A DNA stretch of 35,143 nucleotides from positions 1-35,143 of the forward strand of contig CACJAC010000012.1 in assembly GCA_902591275.1 (NCBI GenBank), read 5' to 3'. The notes under the pieces were generated by a model. It was not told the origin of the DNA, made no database searches, and saw only the letters and a program-made list of their open reading frames with translations. This DNA comes from an uncultured Prochlorococcus sp. Lineage in GTDB: Bacteria > Cyanobacteriota > Cyanobacteriia > PCC-6307 > Cyanobiaceae. Shown one piece after another: positions 19,689-27,560 of this stretch (positions are counted from its first letter, which is position 1; every line of letters begins with the position of its first letter). A program made the position numbers and the translations under genes.

Positions 19689-21669
19689 TGTCCCATGGAT
19701 CATCGTCCCTAGAATTACCATACCTCGAATTTCTATATTTTCTATTCATTTGATTATCCCAAGGGTCATCATCCCAATAATCATCAGAAAAGAGTTCATC
19801 CTTTAATGATCCAAATGTATTTTTAATACTCTGTAAGGGATTATTATCAGTTTTCTTTTCAGCAGCAAATTTTCTATTTAAGCCGAATAATGCTTCTTGT
19901 AGAGCACTTACTGATATTTCTAATTCTTGAGGATCATCGTCATCTATATACTCTTCAACATCTTGAATAGCCAATTCAACAGCTCTTTGTTGCCTTTCGG
20001 CCCCATAAGGTCCAAATTCCAATGAGGCATCTCTAAGTCTTCTCTCAGATTGCGCTATAAGAGTTAAAGCACTATTTTTTCTATCAATTACAGCTCTTGT
20101 CTTTCTATCTTCATTAGCTTTTGCTTTAGCTTCTTCAATTATCGAATTTATTTCTTGTTCATTTAAATTAGAACCTCCAGAGATTGTAACTGTTTGCTTT
20201 CGTCCAGTTGTCCTATCAGTAGCACTTACTTCTAAAAGACCGTTAGCATCAATATCAAATGCTACTTGGACTTGAGGTATCCCCCTTGGCGCTGGAGGTA
20301 TTCCTGATAGTCTGAATTTACCGAGTGATTTATTTTCAGATGCTAACGGCCTTTCTCCCTGGCGTACTTGAACAACAACTGATGATTGATTTGCTTCAGA
20401 CGTACTAAAAACATCAGATTGTCTAACTGGTATTGGCGTATTACGCGGAATGAGTACCTTCATAAGACCACCAATAGTTTCTAAACCTAAAGATAAGGGA
20501 GTAACGTCATTAAGAAGTAAATCTTGCAAATCACCACTAATAATTCCAGATTGTATCGCAGCTCCAACTGCTACTACTTCATCAGGATTAACAGATTGAC
20601 AAGGATCATTTGGAACAAGAGTCTTTACTAATTGTTGAACCATTGGGATTCTTGTGCTTCCACCTACAAGAACTACCTCATCAATATCTTCTGCATTCCA
20701 TCCAGAATCATCTAAAGCTATTTGCACAGGCTCTAATAATCTATCAAGTAAATCTTGTGATAATGACTCAAATATTTTTCTATTTAATGTTTCTTCAATA
20801 TGTAAAGGACCCTCATTACTTGTTGTGATAAAAGGTAAAGATATTTTTGTTTTTTGCAAACCTGACAATTCACATTTAGCTTTTTCAGCAGCCTCAGTTA
20901 ATCTCTGTAAAGCTTGTCTATCTCTTCTTAGATCAATATCATGTTTAGCTAGAAATTTTTCTGCGAGCCAATCCACTATTTTTGAATCAAAATTGTTACC
21001 CCCTAGCTGTGTATCTCCACAAGTGGCTTTAACATCAAATACACCATTAGAAATTTTCAATAATGAAACATCAAATGTTCCTCCTCCTAAATCAAAAACT
21101 AAAACATTATTAGAAGAACTTTTTTCAAAACCATAAGCTAGAGCTGCAGCAGTAGGTTCATTTAGAATTCTATCTACTTTAATGCCAGCTAATATTGCAG
21201 AATCCTTTGTAGCTTGCCTTTGAGATTCATTAAAGTAAGCAGGAACAGTAATAACTGCAGAATCAACAGTATCTCCTAGATAAGTTTCAGCATCATTAAT
21301 TAATTTTCTAATCAATGAGCTCACTAATTCTTCCGGTGCATACTCTCTTTCTGTATTTGGACTAAGAACTCTAACGCTTCCATTTGTATTCGCCTTTACG
21401 CTATAAGGAACAGAAATACTATTCTCATCTAATTCATCCCAGTCACTACCAATAAATCGTTTAAGGTTATAAAAGGTATTTTTAGGATTTAAAACAAGTT
21501 GTCTTCTCGCTTGGTCTCCTATTACTATTTCCTTATCTTTTGTAAATCCAATAATTGAAGGTGTAGTTCTAGATCCCTCAGAATTTGCAATAACAATTGG
21601 ACGGCCAGCTTCTATAACTCCGACTACAGAGTTAGTAGTACCTAAATCTATTCCAACTATTTGCCCCAT
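19672..21669 (-). CDS. dnaK: Hsp70 chaperone DnaK paralogue with acidic-aromatic tail
   Basis: A 665-residue Hsp70. The ATPase domain is complete: [13 protein letters not shown] at 5-17, [14 protein letters not shown] near 195 and [15 protein letters not shown] near 335. The substrate domain follows ([14 protein letters not shown], then the [18 protein letters not shown] block), and then the helical lid. The tail does not end in the usual DnaK acidic EEVD-like motif; it contains DDDPWDN at 633-639 and 655-661 and ends NDYFL. Cyanobacteria have several DnaK paralogues, and the adjacency of a short dnaJ resembles the DnaK3-DnaJ arrangement, but which paralogue this is remains inference. Start ATG. 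First gene of the minus block. Confidence 0.93.
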   Translation of the reverse strand: MGQIVGIDLGTTNSVVGVIEAGRPIVIANSEGSRTTPSIIGFTKDKEIVIGDQARRQLVLNPKNTFYNLKRFIGSDWDELDENSISVPYSVKANTNGSVRVLSPNTEREYAPEELVSSLIRKLINDAETYLGDTVDSAVITVPAYFNESQRQATKDSAILAGIKVDRILNEPTAAALAYGFEKSSSNNVLVFDLGGGTFDVSLLKISNGVFDVKATCGDTQLGGNNFDSKIVDWLAEKFLAKHDIDLRRDRQALQRLTEAAEKAKCELSGLQKTKISLPFITTSNEGPLHIEETLNRKIFESLSQDLLDRLLEPVQIALDDSGWNAEDIDEVVLVGGSTRIPMVQQLVKTLVPNDPCQSVNPDEVVAVGAAIQSGIISGDLQDLLLNDVTPLSLGLETIGGLMKVLIPRNTPIPVRQSDVFSTSEANQSSVVVQVRQGERPLASENKSLGKFRLSGIPPAPRGIPQVQVAFDIDANGLLEVSATDRTTGRKQTVTISGGSNLNEQEINSIIEEAKAKANEDRKTRAVIDRKNSALTLIAQSERRLRDASLEFGPYGAERQQRAVELAIQDVEEYIDDDDPQELEISVSALQEALFGLNRKFAAEKKTDNNPLQSIKNTFGSLKDELFSDDYWDDDPWDNQMNRKYRNSRYGNSRDDDPWDNDYFL

Positions 21670-21737
21670 GATTTTAGATCGCTAAATTAAAGCAAAATTT
21701 ACTAAAAATTTAATTAATTTATATCTTAGATATTTAC

Positions 21738-21766
21738 ATATAATAGTAAAAGTCGAATATTTTCAA
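21738..21766 (-). promoter_or_regulatory. Candidate dnaK promoter
   Basis: On the minus strand TTGAAA (21766-21761) is followed by TTATAT at 17 bases (21743-21738) or TATTAT at 15 bases (21745-21740). This gives a leader of about 60 bases before the dnaK ATG. No CIRCE-type inverted repeat (TTAGCACTC arms) is present. Confidence 0.35.
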
Positions 21767-21819
21767 CTTAATTTAAATAAATAAGATTATTTCTAACTGG
21801 TTAAAAAGATCACTATCAA

Positions 21820-21839
21820 CTTTAAAAGGTATTTTAAAG
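21820..21839 (-). other. Perfect 8-bp hairpin downstream of tRNA-Ser
   Basis: CTTTAAAA, loop GGTA, TTTTAAAG: an exact 8-bp stem with a four-base loop, 43 bases past the 3' end of tRNA-Ser on the same strand. After the hairpin the minus strand reads TTGATAGTGATCTTTTTAACC, so a T run lies about a dozen bases further on. It is a weak candidate for a tRNA terminator or 3' processing signal; the stem has only one G-C pair at its base. Confidence 0.4.
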
Positions 21840-21882
21840 GCAAAGGTATTGATGTATTCAACCAAAATAAACTAATATAAAA

Positions 21883-21969
21883 CGGAGAGAGAGGGATTCG
21901 AACCCTCGATAAAGTTGCCCCTATACAGCATTTCCAGTGCTGCGCCTTCAACCACTCGGCCACCTCTCC
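21883..21969 (-). tRNA. tRNA-Ser (anticodon GGA)
   Basis: An 87-base class II tRNA on the minus strand. The acceptor stem GGAGAGG pairs with TCTCTCC, and the discriminator base is G as expected for serine. The anticodon arm is CAGCA-CTGGAAA-TGCTG, giving anticodon GGA (reads UCC and UCU). A long variable arm follows, and the T arm is GAGGG-TTCGAAT-CCCTC. CCA is not encoded (the strand continues TTTT after the discriminator). The gene stands between dnaK and the ferredoxin gene. Confidence 0.96.
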
Positions 21970-22018
21970 CAAGATAACCATTTTAACCCTTGATCATCCC
22001 ATTTTAGAGGAAAGTTAT

Positions 22019-22393
22019 TTGAAAAAGACTTTCACAGTCACGATTAAAAATAAGGAAACCGGAAAGGTTTACCAAGAGCAGGTTAATAGTGATGATTACA
22101 TACTTAAGGAATTTGAAAAGAAAGGTTTCAAACTTGCATTTTCATGTAGAAATGGTTGCTGTACAAGTTGTGCAGTTAAAATTAAATCTGGAACCTTAGA
22201 ACAACCTGAAGCCATGGGTGTATCTCAGACTTTAAAAGACAAAGGCTATGCACTTCTATGTGTCGCTAAAGCAACTTCAGATCTTGAAGTAGAAACAACA
22301 TATGAAGATGAAGTTTACGATTTACAATTTGGACAATATTTTGGGAGGGGAAATATAAGAGTTGCGCCACCATGGGAATTTGAGGAAGATTAA
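22019..22393 (+). CDS. 2Fe-2S plant-type ferredoxin with C-terminal extension (Fed2/FdC2-like)
   Basis: A 124-residue [2Fe-2S] ferredoxin. The ligands fit the plant-type pattern: C43-x4-C48-x2-C51-x29-C81 in CRNGCCTSCAV and LLCVAKA. An extra cysteine, C47, lies beside the second ligand. It is about 25 residues longer than photosynthetic PetF (about 97-99), with a C-terminal extension of about 30 residues after the fold (FGQYFGRGNIRVAPPWEF). That resembles cyanobacterial Fed2 and plastid FdC2, which are not main photosystem I acceptors; the assignment is from memory of those families. The start is TTG with a good AGAGGA eight bases upstream and no ATG before the core. It precedes the IMPase gene by five bases. 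Confidence 0.88.
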   Translation: MKKTFTVTIKNKETGKVYQEQVNSDDYILKEFEKKGFKLAFSCRNGCCTSCAVKIKSGTLEQPEAMGVSQTLKDKGYALLCVAKATSDLEVETTYEDEVYDLQFGQYFGRGNIRVAPPWEFEED

Positions 22394-22398
22394 CCATC

Positions 22399-23247
22399 AT
22401 GTATGAATTAAGTGAAATAGAGGAACTTGCAAATCAAGTAAACTTATCGACTTTGTATGAAATAGCCAAGAATTCCGCTCAAATTGGTAATGAAATTTTA
22501 AAAGTTAATTACAATAAAATTCAGAAAATATCATCAAAGGGTAGGAAGGGTGATCTAGTTACCAATGTAGATTTGGAAGTTGAAAATAAAATAAAAGAAT
22601 ATTTATTAGAAGAGACCCCAAACATATCTATAAATGCAGAGGAATCGGGTAAATTAACCAAATCTTCGGACTTAACATGGTGTATAGACCCATTAGACGG
22701 TACTACAAATTATTCCCATGGATATCCTTTTTTTGGGACTTCTATTGGTCTTGTATATAAAAATAAGCCAATTATAGGCGCTATATCAGTACCTTATTTA
22801 AATGAGCTATATTCAGCTTGTATTGGTTTAGGCTCATTCTGCAATGATAGTGATCTTAAAGTATCTAATCCCTCTAATCTTTCTGAAAGTCTACTTGTAA
22901 CTGGTTTCTCTTATGACAGATTTGAGACAGAGGATAATAATTATGCAGAATTTTGTTATTTAACACATAGAACTAGAGGTGTTAGAAGAGGAGGTGCAGC
23001 AGCAGTTGATCTAGCATTTGTTGCGGCAGGTAAAGTAGATGGATATTGGGAAAGAGGATTGGAGGTATGGGACCTAGCAGCCGGTGCTATTATTGTTAAA
23101 GAGGCTGGTGGTATTATTTCTGATTATCCATCAGGCGAATTTAATTTAAGTTCTGGAAGAATTTTAGCTTGTTCTCCCAGCCTTGAGAATGAATTAAAAA
23201 ATGAACTAGATAAAGTCTCTCCATTTAAAAAAAATCTCTATACCTAA
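22399..23247 (+). CDS. Inositol-monophosphatase-family phosphatase (possible histidinol-phosphatase)
   Basis: A 282-residue Mg-dependent phosphatase of the IMPase superfamily. The metal site is complete: E81-E82 (INAEESG), D97-x-x-D100-G-T in WCIDPLDGTTNYSHGYP, and WERGLEVWDLAAGAIIVKEAGG near 218-240. Family substrates include inositol-1-phosphate, fructose-1,6-bisphosphate, 3'-phosphoadenylate and histidinol-phosphate, and motifs alone do not separate them. The gene sits 18 bases before hisZ on the same strand, which makes histidinol-phosphate phosphatase (HisN type) a reasonable hypothesis, but no more. The ATG lies five bases after the ferredoxin stop; no strong Shine-Dalgarno sequence is seen. 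Confidence 0.9.
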   Translation: MYELSEIEELANQVNLSTLYEIAKNSAQIGNEILKVNYNKIQKISSKGRKGDLVTNVDLEVENKIKEYLLEETPNISINAEESGKLTKSSDLTWCIDPLDGTTNYSHGYPFFGTSIGLVYKNKPIIGAISVPYLNELYSACIGLGSFCNDSDLKVSNPSNLSESLLVTGFSYDRFETEDNNYAEFCYLTHRTRGVRRGGAAAVDLAFVAAGKVDGYWERGLEVWDLAAGAIIVKEAGGIISDYPSGEFNLSSGRILACSPSLENELKNELDKVSPFKKNLYT

Positions 23248-23265
23248 AATTAGTTAAATATTAAT

Positions 23266-24417
23266 ATGACAGACATAAAGGAAATTAAATTAGTAGATGT
23301 AAAAAATAACTCAAACATCATAAATAATCTAAATAGTATTTATAAACTATGGGGATATGAAGAGGTTTCACCCTCTTTTATAAATACTTTAGAGACCATA
23401 AAAGGCCGTGGCGTTATTGACGAAAATCAGGTTGTAGGAATTGTAAGTAATAATTCATTATGTCTTAGGCCAGAAATGACAACATCAATTGTTAAATTGT
23501 CATCTACTAGATTAATAAATAAGAAAAGACCAATAAGATTATTTACCAATGGAATGGTTTTTGATAAAAAACAAAATAATAAAAATTCATTTAAGTTGCA
23601 AGAAAAATTGCAGAGTGGTATTGAATTAATTGGATATGATACAAAATACCCTGAAATTGAAGTTATTAATATTTTGTTTGATTCAATCGATAATATTAAT
23701 TTGATGGAAGGTTGTAATTTATTTCTACTAGTAAGCACCACAAAAATAATGGACTTGATGCTGAACAAATATAAAAATAATAATTTTGAAGAAATTAAGA
23801 AAAGTCTAGTTAATTTTGATCAAGATAATTTATCTAAATTAGGAATAGATGAAGATGATAAATATATTCTTAAAGATCTTTTATTCACAAGAGGAGAGCC
23901 AATTGCAATATTAAAAAAATTAAAAACTATATATGGTACTAGTAAAACATTAGATGACTTAAATTTTTTATTTGAAACATTATCAAAAATATCAAATAAA
24001 TATGGTGTTAAATTACAACTTGATCCGACTTTTCAACCTCACTTAAATTTATATGAAGGAATAGTTTTTCAACTAATAGGGGATAATGGTAAAAATAAAA
24101 GCATCATCGCAAAAGGCGGAAGATATGATGAGTTAGTAAGATCATTTAGTCCTAATGAGAAAATATTTAATGGGATTGGATTTACAATTTCAGTAGACAT
24201 ATTAAGAAATTTAATTAAGGAAGAAAAGACAGATAAAAAAAGGATTTTATTGATGTTTAAAGATTCTTATTTGTTAGAGAAAGGAATGAATGAACAAAAA
24301 ATACAACAAAAAAAAGGAAATATTGCTGTCTTACATTTAAATCCATGTGATGACTTGGCTAAAGCCAATCAAATTATGAAAGAAAATAATTGTATTGAGA
24401 TTTTGTGGGTTAAATAA
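23266..24417 (+). CDS. hisZ: ATP phosphoribosyltransferase regulatory subunit HisZ
   Basis: A 383-residue HisRS-like paralogue lacking tRNA-charging function. HisZ forms the octameric complex with short-form HisG and confers histidine feedback on the first step of histidine synthesis. Class II features remain: NSLCLRPEMTTSIVKLSS (motif-2-like), the QSGIELIGYDT block and AKGGRYDELVRSF. The HisRS anticodon-binding domain is reduced to a short tail (RILLMFKDSYLLEKGMN...). Divergence from true HisRS and the length of about 385 support HisZ. The final codons and stop form the left arm of a long hairpin with the sequence just downstream. Confidence 0.9.
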   Translation: MTDIKEIKLVDVKNNSNIINNLNSIYKLWGYEEVSPSFINTLETIKGRGVIDENQVVGIVSNNSLCLRPEMTTSIVKLSSTRLINKKRPIRLFTNGMVFDKKQNNKNSFKLQEKLQSGIELIGYDTKYPEIEVINILFDSIDNINLMEGCNLFLLVSTTKIMDLMLNKYKNNNFEEIKKSLVNFDQDNLSKLGIDEDDKYILKDLLFTRGEPIAILKKLKTIYGTSKTLDDLNFLFETLSKISNKYGVKLQLDPTFQPHLNLYEGIVFQLIGDNGKNKSIIAKGGRYDELVRSFSPNEKIFNGIGFTISVDILRNLIKEEKTDKKRILLMFKDSYLLEKGMNEQKIQQKKGNIAVLHLNPCDDLAKANQIMKENNCIEILWVK

Positions 24418-24447
24418 AACCAACAAAAAATTTATTTAACTCACAAA
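24402..24447 (+). terminator. Long stem-loop over the hisZ stop codon
   Basis: Left arm 24402-24418 and right arm 24431-24447 are complementary over 17 bases with one exception, a G opposite T at 24408/24441. That pair is a G-U in plus-strand RNA but a C-A mismatch in minus-strand RNA, so the structure favours the plus transcript. The loop is 12 bases (24419-24430). The last hisZ codons and the TAA (24415-24417) lie in the left arm. No T run follows directly, so it may be a terminator, an RNA-stabilising 3' hairpin or a processing site. Confidence 0.6.
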
Positions 24448-24453
24448 TTCATA

Positions 24454-24469
24454 TATTGTTCGGACAATA
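24454..24469. promoter_or_regulatory. Perfect hyphenated dyad TATTGT-TCGG-ACAATA upstream of htpG
   Basis: Six-base arms TATTGT and ACAATA flank TCGG, 65 bases before the htpG ATG and six bases after the hisZ hairpin. The symmetry and 16-base size suit a dimeric regulator site; as RNA it could also be a small hairpin. It is not a CIRCE element. Confidence 0.45.
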
Positions 24470-24482
24470 CTCCTAATTAAAC

Positions 24483-24511
24483 TTGATTAACTAGTTTTTA
24501 CGAAATAGGAT
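24483..24511 (+). promoter_or_regulatory. Candidate htpG promoter
   Basis: TTGATT (24483-24488), a 17-base spacer and TAGGAT (24506-24511) give a predicted leader of about 17 bases before the ATG at 24535. TATTAT at 24513-24518 is an alternative -10 without a matching -35. The dyad at 24454-24469 lies just upstream of this -35, where an activator would bind. Confidence 0.3.
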
Positions 24512-24534
24512 TTATTATGTTTGATTTTTTTTAA

Positions 24535-26439
24535 ATGGAAAAAGGCGAAATTCGTATTAATACAGAAAATATTTTCCCAATTATCAAGAAGGCAGTATAT
24601 TCTGACCATGAAATCTTTTTAAGAGAACTTGTTAGTAATGGTGTTGACGCAATTAGTAAACGAAGAATGGCCTCAATGGCCGGCGATTGCGAGAATGCTG
24701 AGGAGGCTCAAGTAAAAATAACAATTAATCGTGAAAAAAATACGTTAACAATTTCCGATAATGGAATTGGAATGAATGATGAAGAAATTAAGAAGTACAT
24801 TAACCAAGTAGCATTCTCTAGCGCAGAAGAATTCCTAACAAAATACAAAAAAGATAATGATGAATTTATAGGACATTTTGGCCTAGGTTTTTATTCAAGT
24901 TTCATGGTTGCAGATAGGGTTGATATATTAACTAAATCAGCAATTGGTGAATTAAAAGCTTTCAAATGGTCTTGTGATGGATCTCCAAATTTCACGTTAG
25001 AGGAGTCAGAAAGAGAGGCAATTGGTACAGATGTAATTCTTCACCTACTTGACGAAGAAAAAGAGTTTATTGAGCCTGAAAGGATTAAATCATTAATAAA
25101 AAAATATTGTGATTTTATGCCAATAGATGTCTTATTAGAAGGTGAAACAATTAATAAGAAAAATCCACCTTGGAGAAAACAACCTAGTGAATTAAAAGAT
25201 GAAGATTATATTGAGTTGTATAAATATCTTTATCCTTTTCAGGGAGATCCACTGTTATGGATACACCTAAATACCGATTATCCATATGACATACAAGGAA
25301 TATTGTATTTTCCTAAATTGTCTGGTAGAGCTGATTGGGAAAAGGGAGAGATTAAACTATTTTGTAATCAAGTATTCGTAAGCGATTCAATTAAAGAGAT
25401 TGTCCCAAAATACCTTTTACCTCTAAGAGGAGTAATTGACTCTACAGATATACCTTTAAATGTTAGTAGAAGTGCATTACAAACAGATAGAAAAGTAAGG
25501 TCTATATCATCATTTATATCAAAAAAAATTGCTAATAAACTCAAGGATTTAATAAAAAATTCTCCAGAATTTTATGCAGAAATTTGGGATTCTATCTCTG
25601 CTTTTATTAAAATCGGTGCGATCGAGGATGATAAATTTGCTGAATTAGTAAATAATAGTATAATTTTTGAAACAATAATAAATTCTGATAAAGACGTTAC
25701 TAAAGATATTGAAAATAAAACTCTTATCAAATCCAATGATAAATATTTCACAACTCTGGAAAATTACAAAGAACGAAATAACTTAACTGACTCTAAAAAA
25801 ATAATTTACTGTTCAGATTCGATTGCTCAGTCAAGCGCATTAAATATCTGCTTATCAGATAACAAGGAAGTTATTAAATCAGATCCCTTAATTGATGCAC
25901 AATTTCTTCCTTGGTTAGAAAGTAAAAACGAAGATTATCAGTTTCAAAGAGTTGATTCAGAAATAAATGAACTTGAAGATAAAGAAACTAAAGAAATTGT
26001 AGATAAGGATGGCAAATCAAATACAGAAAATCTTAGAGATACGATAGTAAAAGCACTTAACAACGAAAAAGTAACAGTTAAAGTTCAGTCCCTTTCAAGT
26101 AAAGGTGCACCACCAGCGATGATCTTGCTTCCAGAGCAAATGAGAAGAATTAATGATATGGGTGCTTACATGGAACAAAAGATGCCTGGCTTACCTGAAT
26201 ATCATGTGCTTTTAATTAACAAGGAACATCCTCTTATTCTTGGTCTTAATAAAATTACAAGTAATAAAATAATTATTGATAAAAAAGACGCTATAGAAAA
26301 TCCATTGGCATCTAAAATTGCAAATCATGTTTACGATATGGCTAAACTATCTGTTGGCGGATTAGATCAAGAACAGATTATTAATTTACAGAATAAAAAC
26401 GCTGATTTAATTTCAGAATTGCTTAATTCATTAAATTGA
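24535..26439 (+). CDS. htpG: Hsp90 chaperone HtpG
   Basis: A 634-residue bacterial Hsp90. The Bergerat ATP site is intact: E31-L-V-S-N35-G-V-D38-A-I, then SDNGIGM near 77 and GHFGLGFYSSFMVAD near 117. The middle domain contains NVSRSALQTDRKVRS, and the C-terminal dimerisation domain ends in plain hydrophilic residues without MEEVD, as in bacteria. Residues 36-37 (GV) replace the usual Ala-Ser, as seen in some cyanobacterial proteins. Cyanobacterial HtpG protects against heat and light stress and stabilises phycobilisome linkers in other species. The gene has its own 117-base upstream region with two dyad structures. Confidence 0.97.
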   Translation: MEKGEIRINTENIFPIIKKAVYSDHEIFLRELVSNGVDAISKRRMASMAGDCENAEEAQVKITINREKNTLTISDNGIGMNDEEIKKYINQVAFSSAEEFLTKYKKDNDEFIGHFGLGFYSSFMVADRVDILTKSAIGELKAFKWSCDGSPNFTLEESEREAIGTDVILHLLDEEKEFIEPERIKSLIKKYCDFMPIDVLLEGETINKKNPPWRKQPSELKDEDYIELYKYLYPFQGDPLLWIHLNTDYPYDIQGILYFPKLSGRADWEKGEIKLFCNQVFVSDSIKEIVPKYLLPLRGVIDSTDIPLNVSRSALQTDRKVRSISSFISKKIANKLKDLIKNSPEFYAEIWDSISAFIKIGAIEDDKFAELVNNSIIFETIINSDKDVTKDIENKTLIKSNDKYFTTLENYKERNNLTDSKKIIYCSDSIAQSSALNICLSDNKEVIKSDPLIDAQFLPWLESKNEDYQFQRVDSEINELEDKETKEIVDKDGKSNTENLRDTIVKALNNEKVTVKVQSLSSKGAPPAMILLPEQMRRINDMGAYMEQKMPGLPEYHVLLINKEHPLILGLNKITSNKIIIDKKDAIENPLASKIANHVYDMAKLSVGGLDQEQIINLQNKNADLISELLNSLN

Positions 26440-26478
26440 GTCATATGTTAAAATTTTTAAAGATATAACACAAAAAAT

Positions 26479-26715
26479 ATGTCAAGAGTTTGCGAACTTA
26501 CTGGAGCAAAAGCTAATAATGGGATGGCTGTAAGTCACTCACATATTCGTACAAAAAAATTGCAACAAGTTAATCTCCAAAAAAGGAGACTTTGGTGGGT
26601 AGAAGGGAAAAAATGGGTAAATATAAAAATTAGTACCAAAGCACTAAAATCTATCCAAAAAGTTGGATTAGATAAATTTGCCAAATCAAATGGAGTTGAT
26701 TTAAAAAAATTCTAA
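26479..26715 (+). CDS. rpmB: 50S ribosomal protein L28
   Basis: A 78-residue L28. The N terminus [27 protein letters not shown] and the [18 protein letters not shown] block are diagnostic, and the protein is basic. It binds 23S rRNA near the exit of the large subunit. ATG start 39 bases after htpG; no separate terminator is visible between them. The peroxiredoxin gene begins five bases after its stop. Confidence 0.97.
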   Translation: MSRVCELTGAKANNGMAVSHSHIRTKKLQQVNLQKRRLWWVEGKKWVNIKISTKALKSIQKVGLDKFAKSNGVDLKKF

Positions 26716-26720
26716 ATTTG

Positions 26721-27254
26721 ATGAGAAATTTAGTTGTAAGTATATTAATATCATTTATTCTTTTAATTAATTGTAATTCAGCAATAGCTTTCGACTTTGC
26801 TCCTGAAGTTGGTGAACCTGCTCCAAACTTTCAATTAGAGGGTTTTAATAAAAACATAAAATCAAAAAAAATATGGAAATTAAATGATTTTAAAGGTAAG
26901 TGGCTTGTTATGTATTTTTATCCAAAGGACTTTACAGCAGGTTGTACTCTTGAAGCTAAAGGTTTTTCTGAATTAAAAAAGGATTTTTCAAAATATAATG
27001 CCGAAATTGTTGGGATTAGTGCTGATAACCAAGATTCTCATGAAAGTTTCTGCAGCGAAAAATCCATAAACTACACTTTACTATCTGATCCTGAAGGAAT
27101 TATTAGCGATAAATATGGTTCTTGGATTCCTCCATTTTCTGATAGAAATACTTTTTTGATTTCTCCAGAAGGGGAAATATCTTATAGATGGATAAGTGTT
27201 TTACCTATAAATCATGCCAAGGAAGTACTTAATGTACTAAAGAAAAAAATATAA
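26721..27254 (+). CDS. Exported peroxiredoxin, Bcp/PrxQ family, without the usual resolving cysteine
   Basis: A 177-residue thiol peroxidase. Residues 1-24 form a signal peptide (hydrophobic SILISFILLINC core ending SAIA), so the enzyme is predicted to act in the periplasm or thylakoid lumen. The thioredoxin fold starts at VGEPAPNFQLEGF. The peroxidatic cysteine is C75 in FYPKDFTAGCTLEAKGF. Most Bcp/PrxQ proteins have a second cysteine five residues later; here that position is K80. The only other mature cysteine is C111 (ESFCSEKS), so the catalytic cycle may be 1-Cys or use C111. The ATG at 26721 is preferred to the TTG one codon earlier. Followed by DUF2499 after three bases. Confidence 0.88.
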   Translation: MRNLVVSILISFILLINCNSAIAFDFAPEVGEPAPNFQLEGFNKNIKSKKIWKLNDFKGKWLVMYFYPKDFTAGCTLEAKGFSELKKDFSKYNAEIVGISADNQDSHESFCSEKSINYTLLSDPEGIISDKYGSWIPPFSDRNTFLISPEGEISYRWISVLPINHAKEVLNVLKKKI

Positions 27255-27257
27255 ATC

Positions 27258-27560
27258 TTGCACGAGCTATCATTTGGAACTTGGTTAATTCATATCTCTT
27301 CAGTAATTGAATGGATATTTACCATCTTTGTCATTTACAAAATTTCTACATATAAAAAATATAATTTATTTTTTTGGTTAAGCTTAGCTATGGTCCCAAA
27401 CTTAATAGGAGCTATGTGCGCTATAACTTGGCATATTTATGATAATCAAGACGCATTGTATGGATTAGTAACGCTTCAAGGGATATTTACATTTGTAGGA
27501 AATTCAACATTAGCTTTAGCATCATTCATTATTTTTAAAGAGAAAGAGACTTATGAATGA
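27258..27560 (+). CDS. DUF2499 membrane protein
   Basis: A 100-residue protein I recognise as DUF2499, found in cyanobacteria and plant plastids. The N terminus HELSFGTWLIHISSVIEWI is characteristic. Three membrane helices are likely (about 8-28, 36-57 and 66-92). The centre carries the conserved MVPNLIGAMCAITWHIYDN, with W and H at the helix end. The TTG start is supported because it places the protein start exactly at the family N terminus (M-H-x-L-S), three bases after the peroxiredoxin stop. It overlaps the DUF3593 gene by eight bases (ATGAATGA). The function is unknown; the two families look like subunits of one membrane complex (inference). Confidence 0.82.
   Translation: MHELSFGTWLIHISSVIEWIFTIFVIYKISTYKKYNLFFWLSLAMVPNLIGAMCAITWHIYDNQDALYGLVTLQGIFTFVGNSTLALASFIIFKEKETYE

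Larger units (their letters stand above)
21670..22018. other. Intergenic region between dnaK and the ferredoxin gene, containing tRNA-Ser
   Basis: This 349-base stretch has no protein gene. It holds a minus-strand tRNA-Ser (21883-21969), an 8-bp hairpin beyond its 3' end (21820-21839), a 9-base direct repeat AAAGGTATT (21825-21833 and 21842-21850), a candidate dnaK promoter (21738-21766) and the ferredoxin ribosome-binding site (AGAGGA before 22019). The open frame that runs across the tRNA on the minus strand is a translation artefact. Confidence 0.8.

Noticed and set aside
19689-19721. Longer dnaJ start at 19721
   Set aside because: It would add 11 residues translated from dnaK tail codons and a 50-base overlap; the ATG at 19688 directly precedes the J domain and has GGGA upstream.
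20654-21136. 160-codon plus-strand open frame inside dnaK
   Set aside because: Antisense shadow of the conserved dnaK ATPase-domain coding sequence; no start signal, and the product matches no family.
21670-21780. CIRCE/HrcA operator upstream of dnaK
   Set aside because: No TTAGCACTC...GAGTGCTAA inverted repeat is present here or before htpG.
21793-21981. Minus-strand open frame reading EVAEWLKAQHWKCC...SRVRIPLSP
   Set aside because: This is the well-known spurious translation of a tRNA-Ser gene; the tRNA at 21883-21969 explains it.
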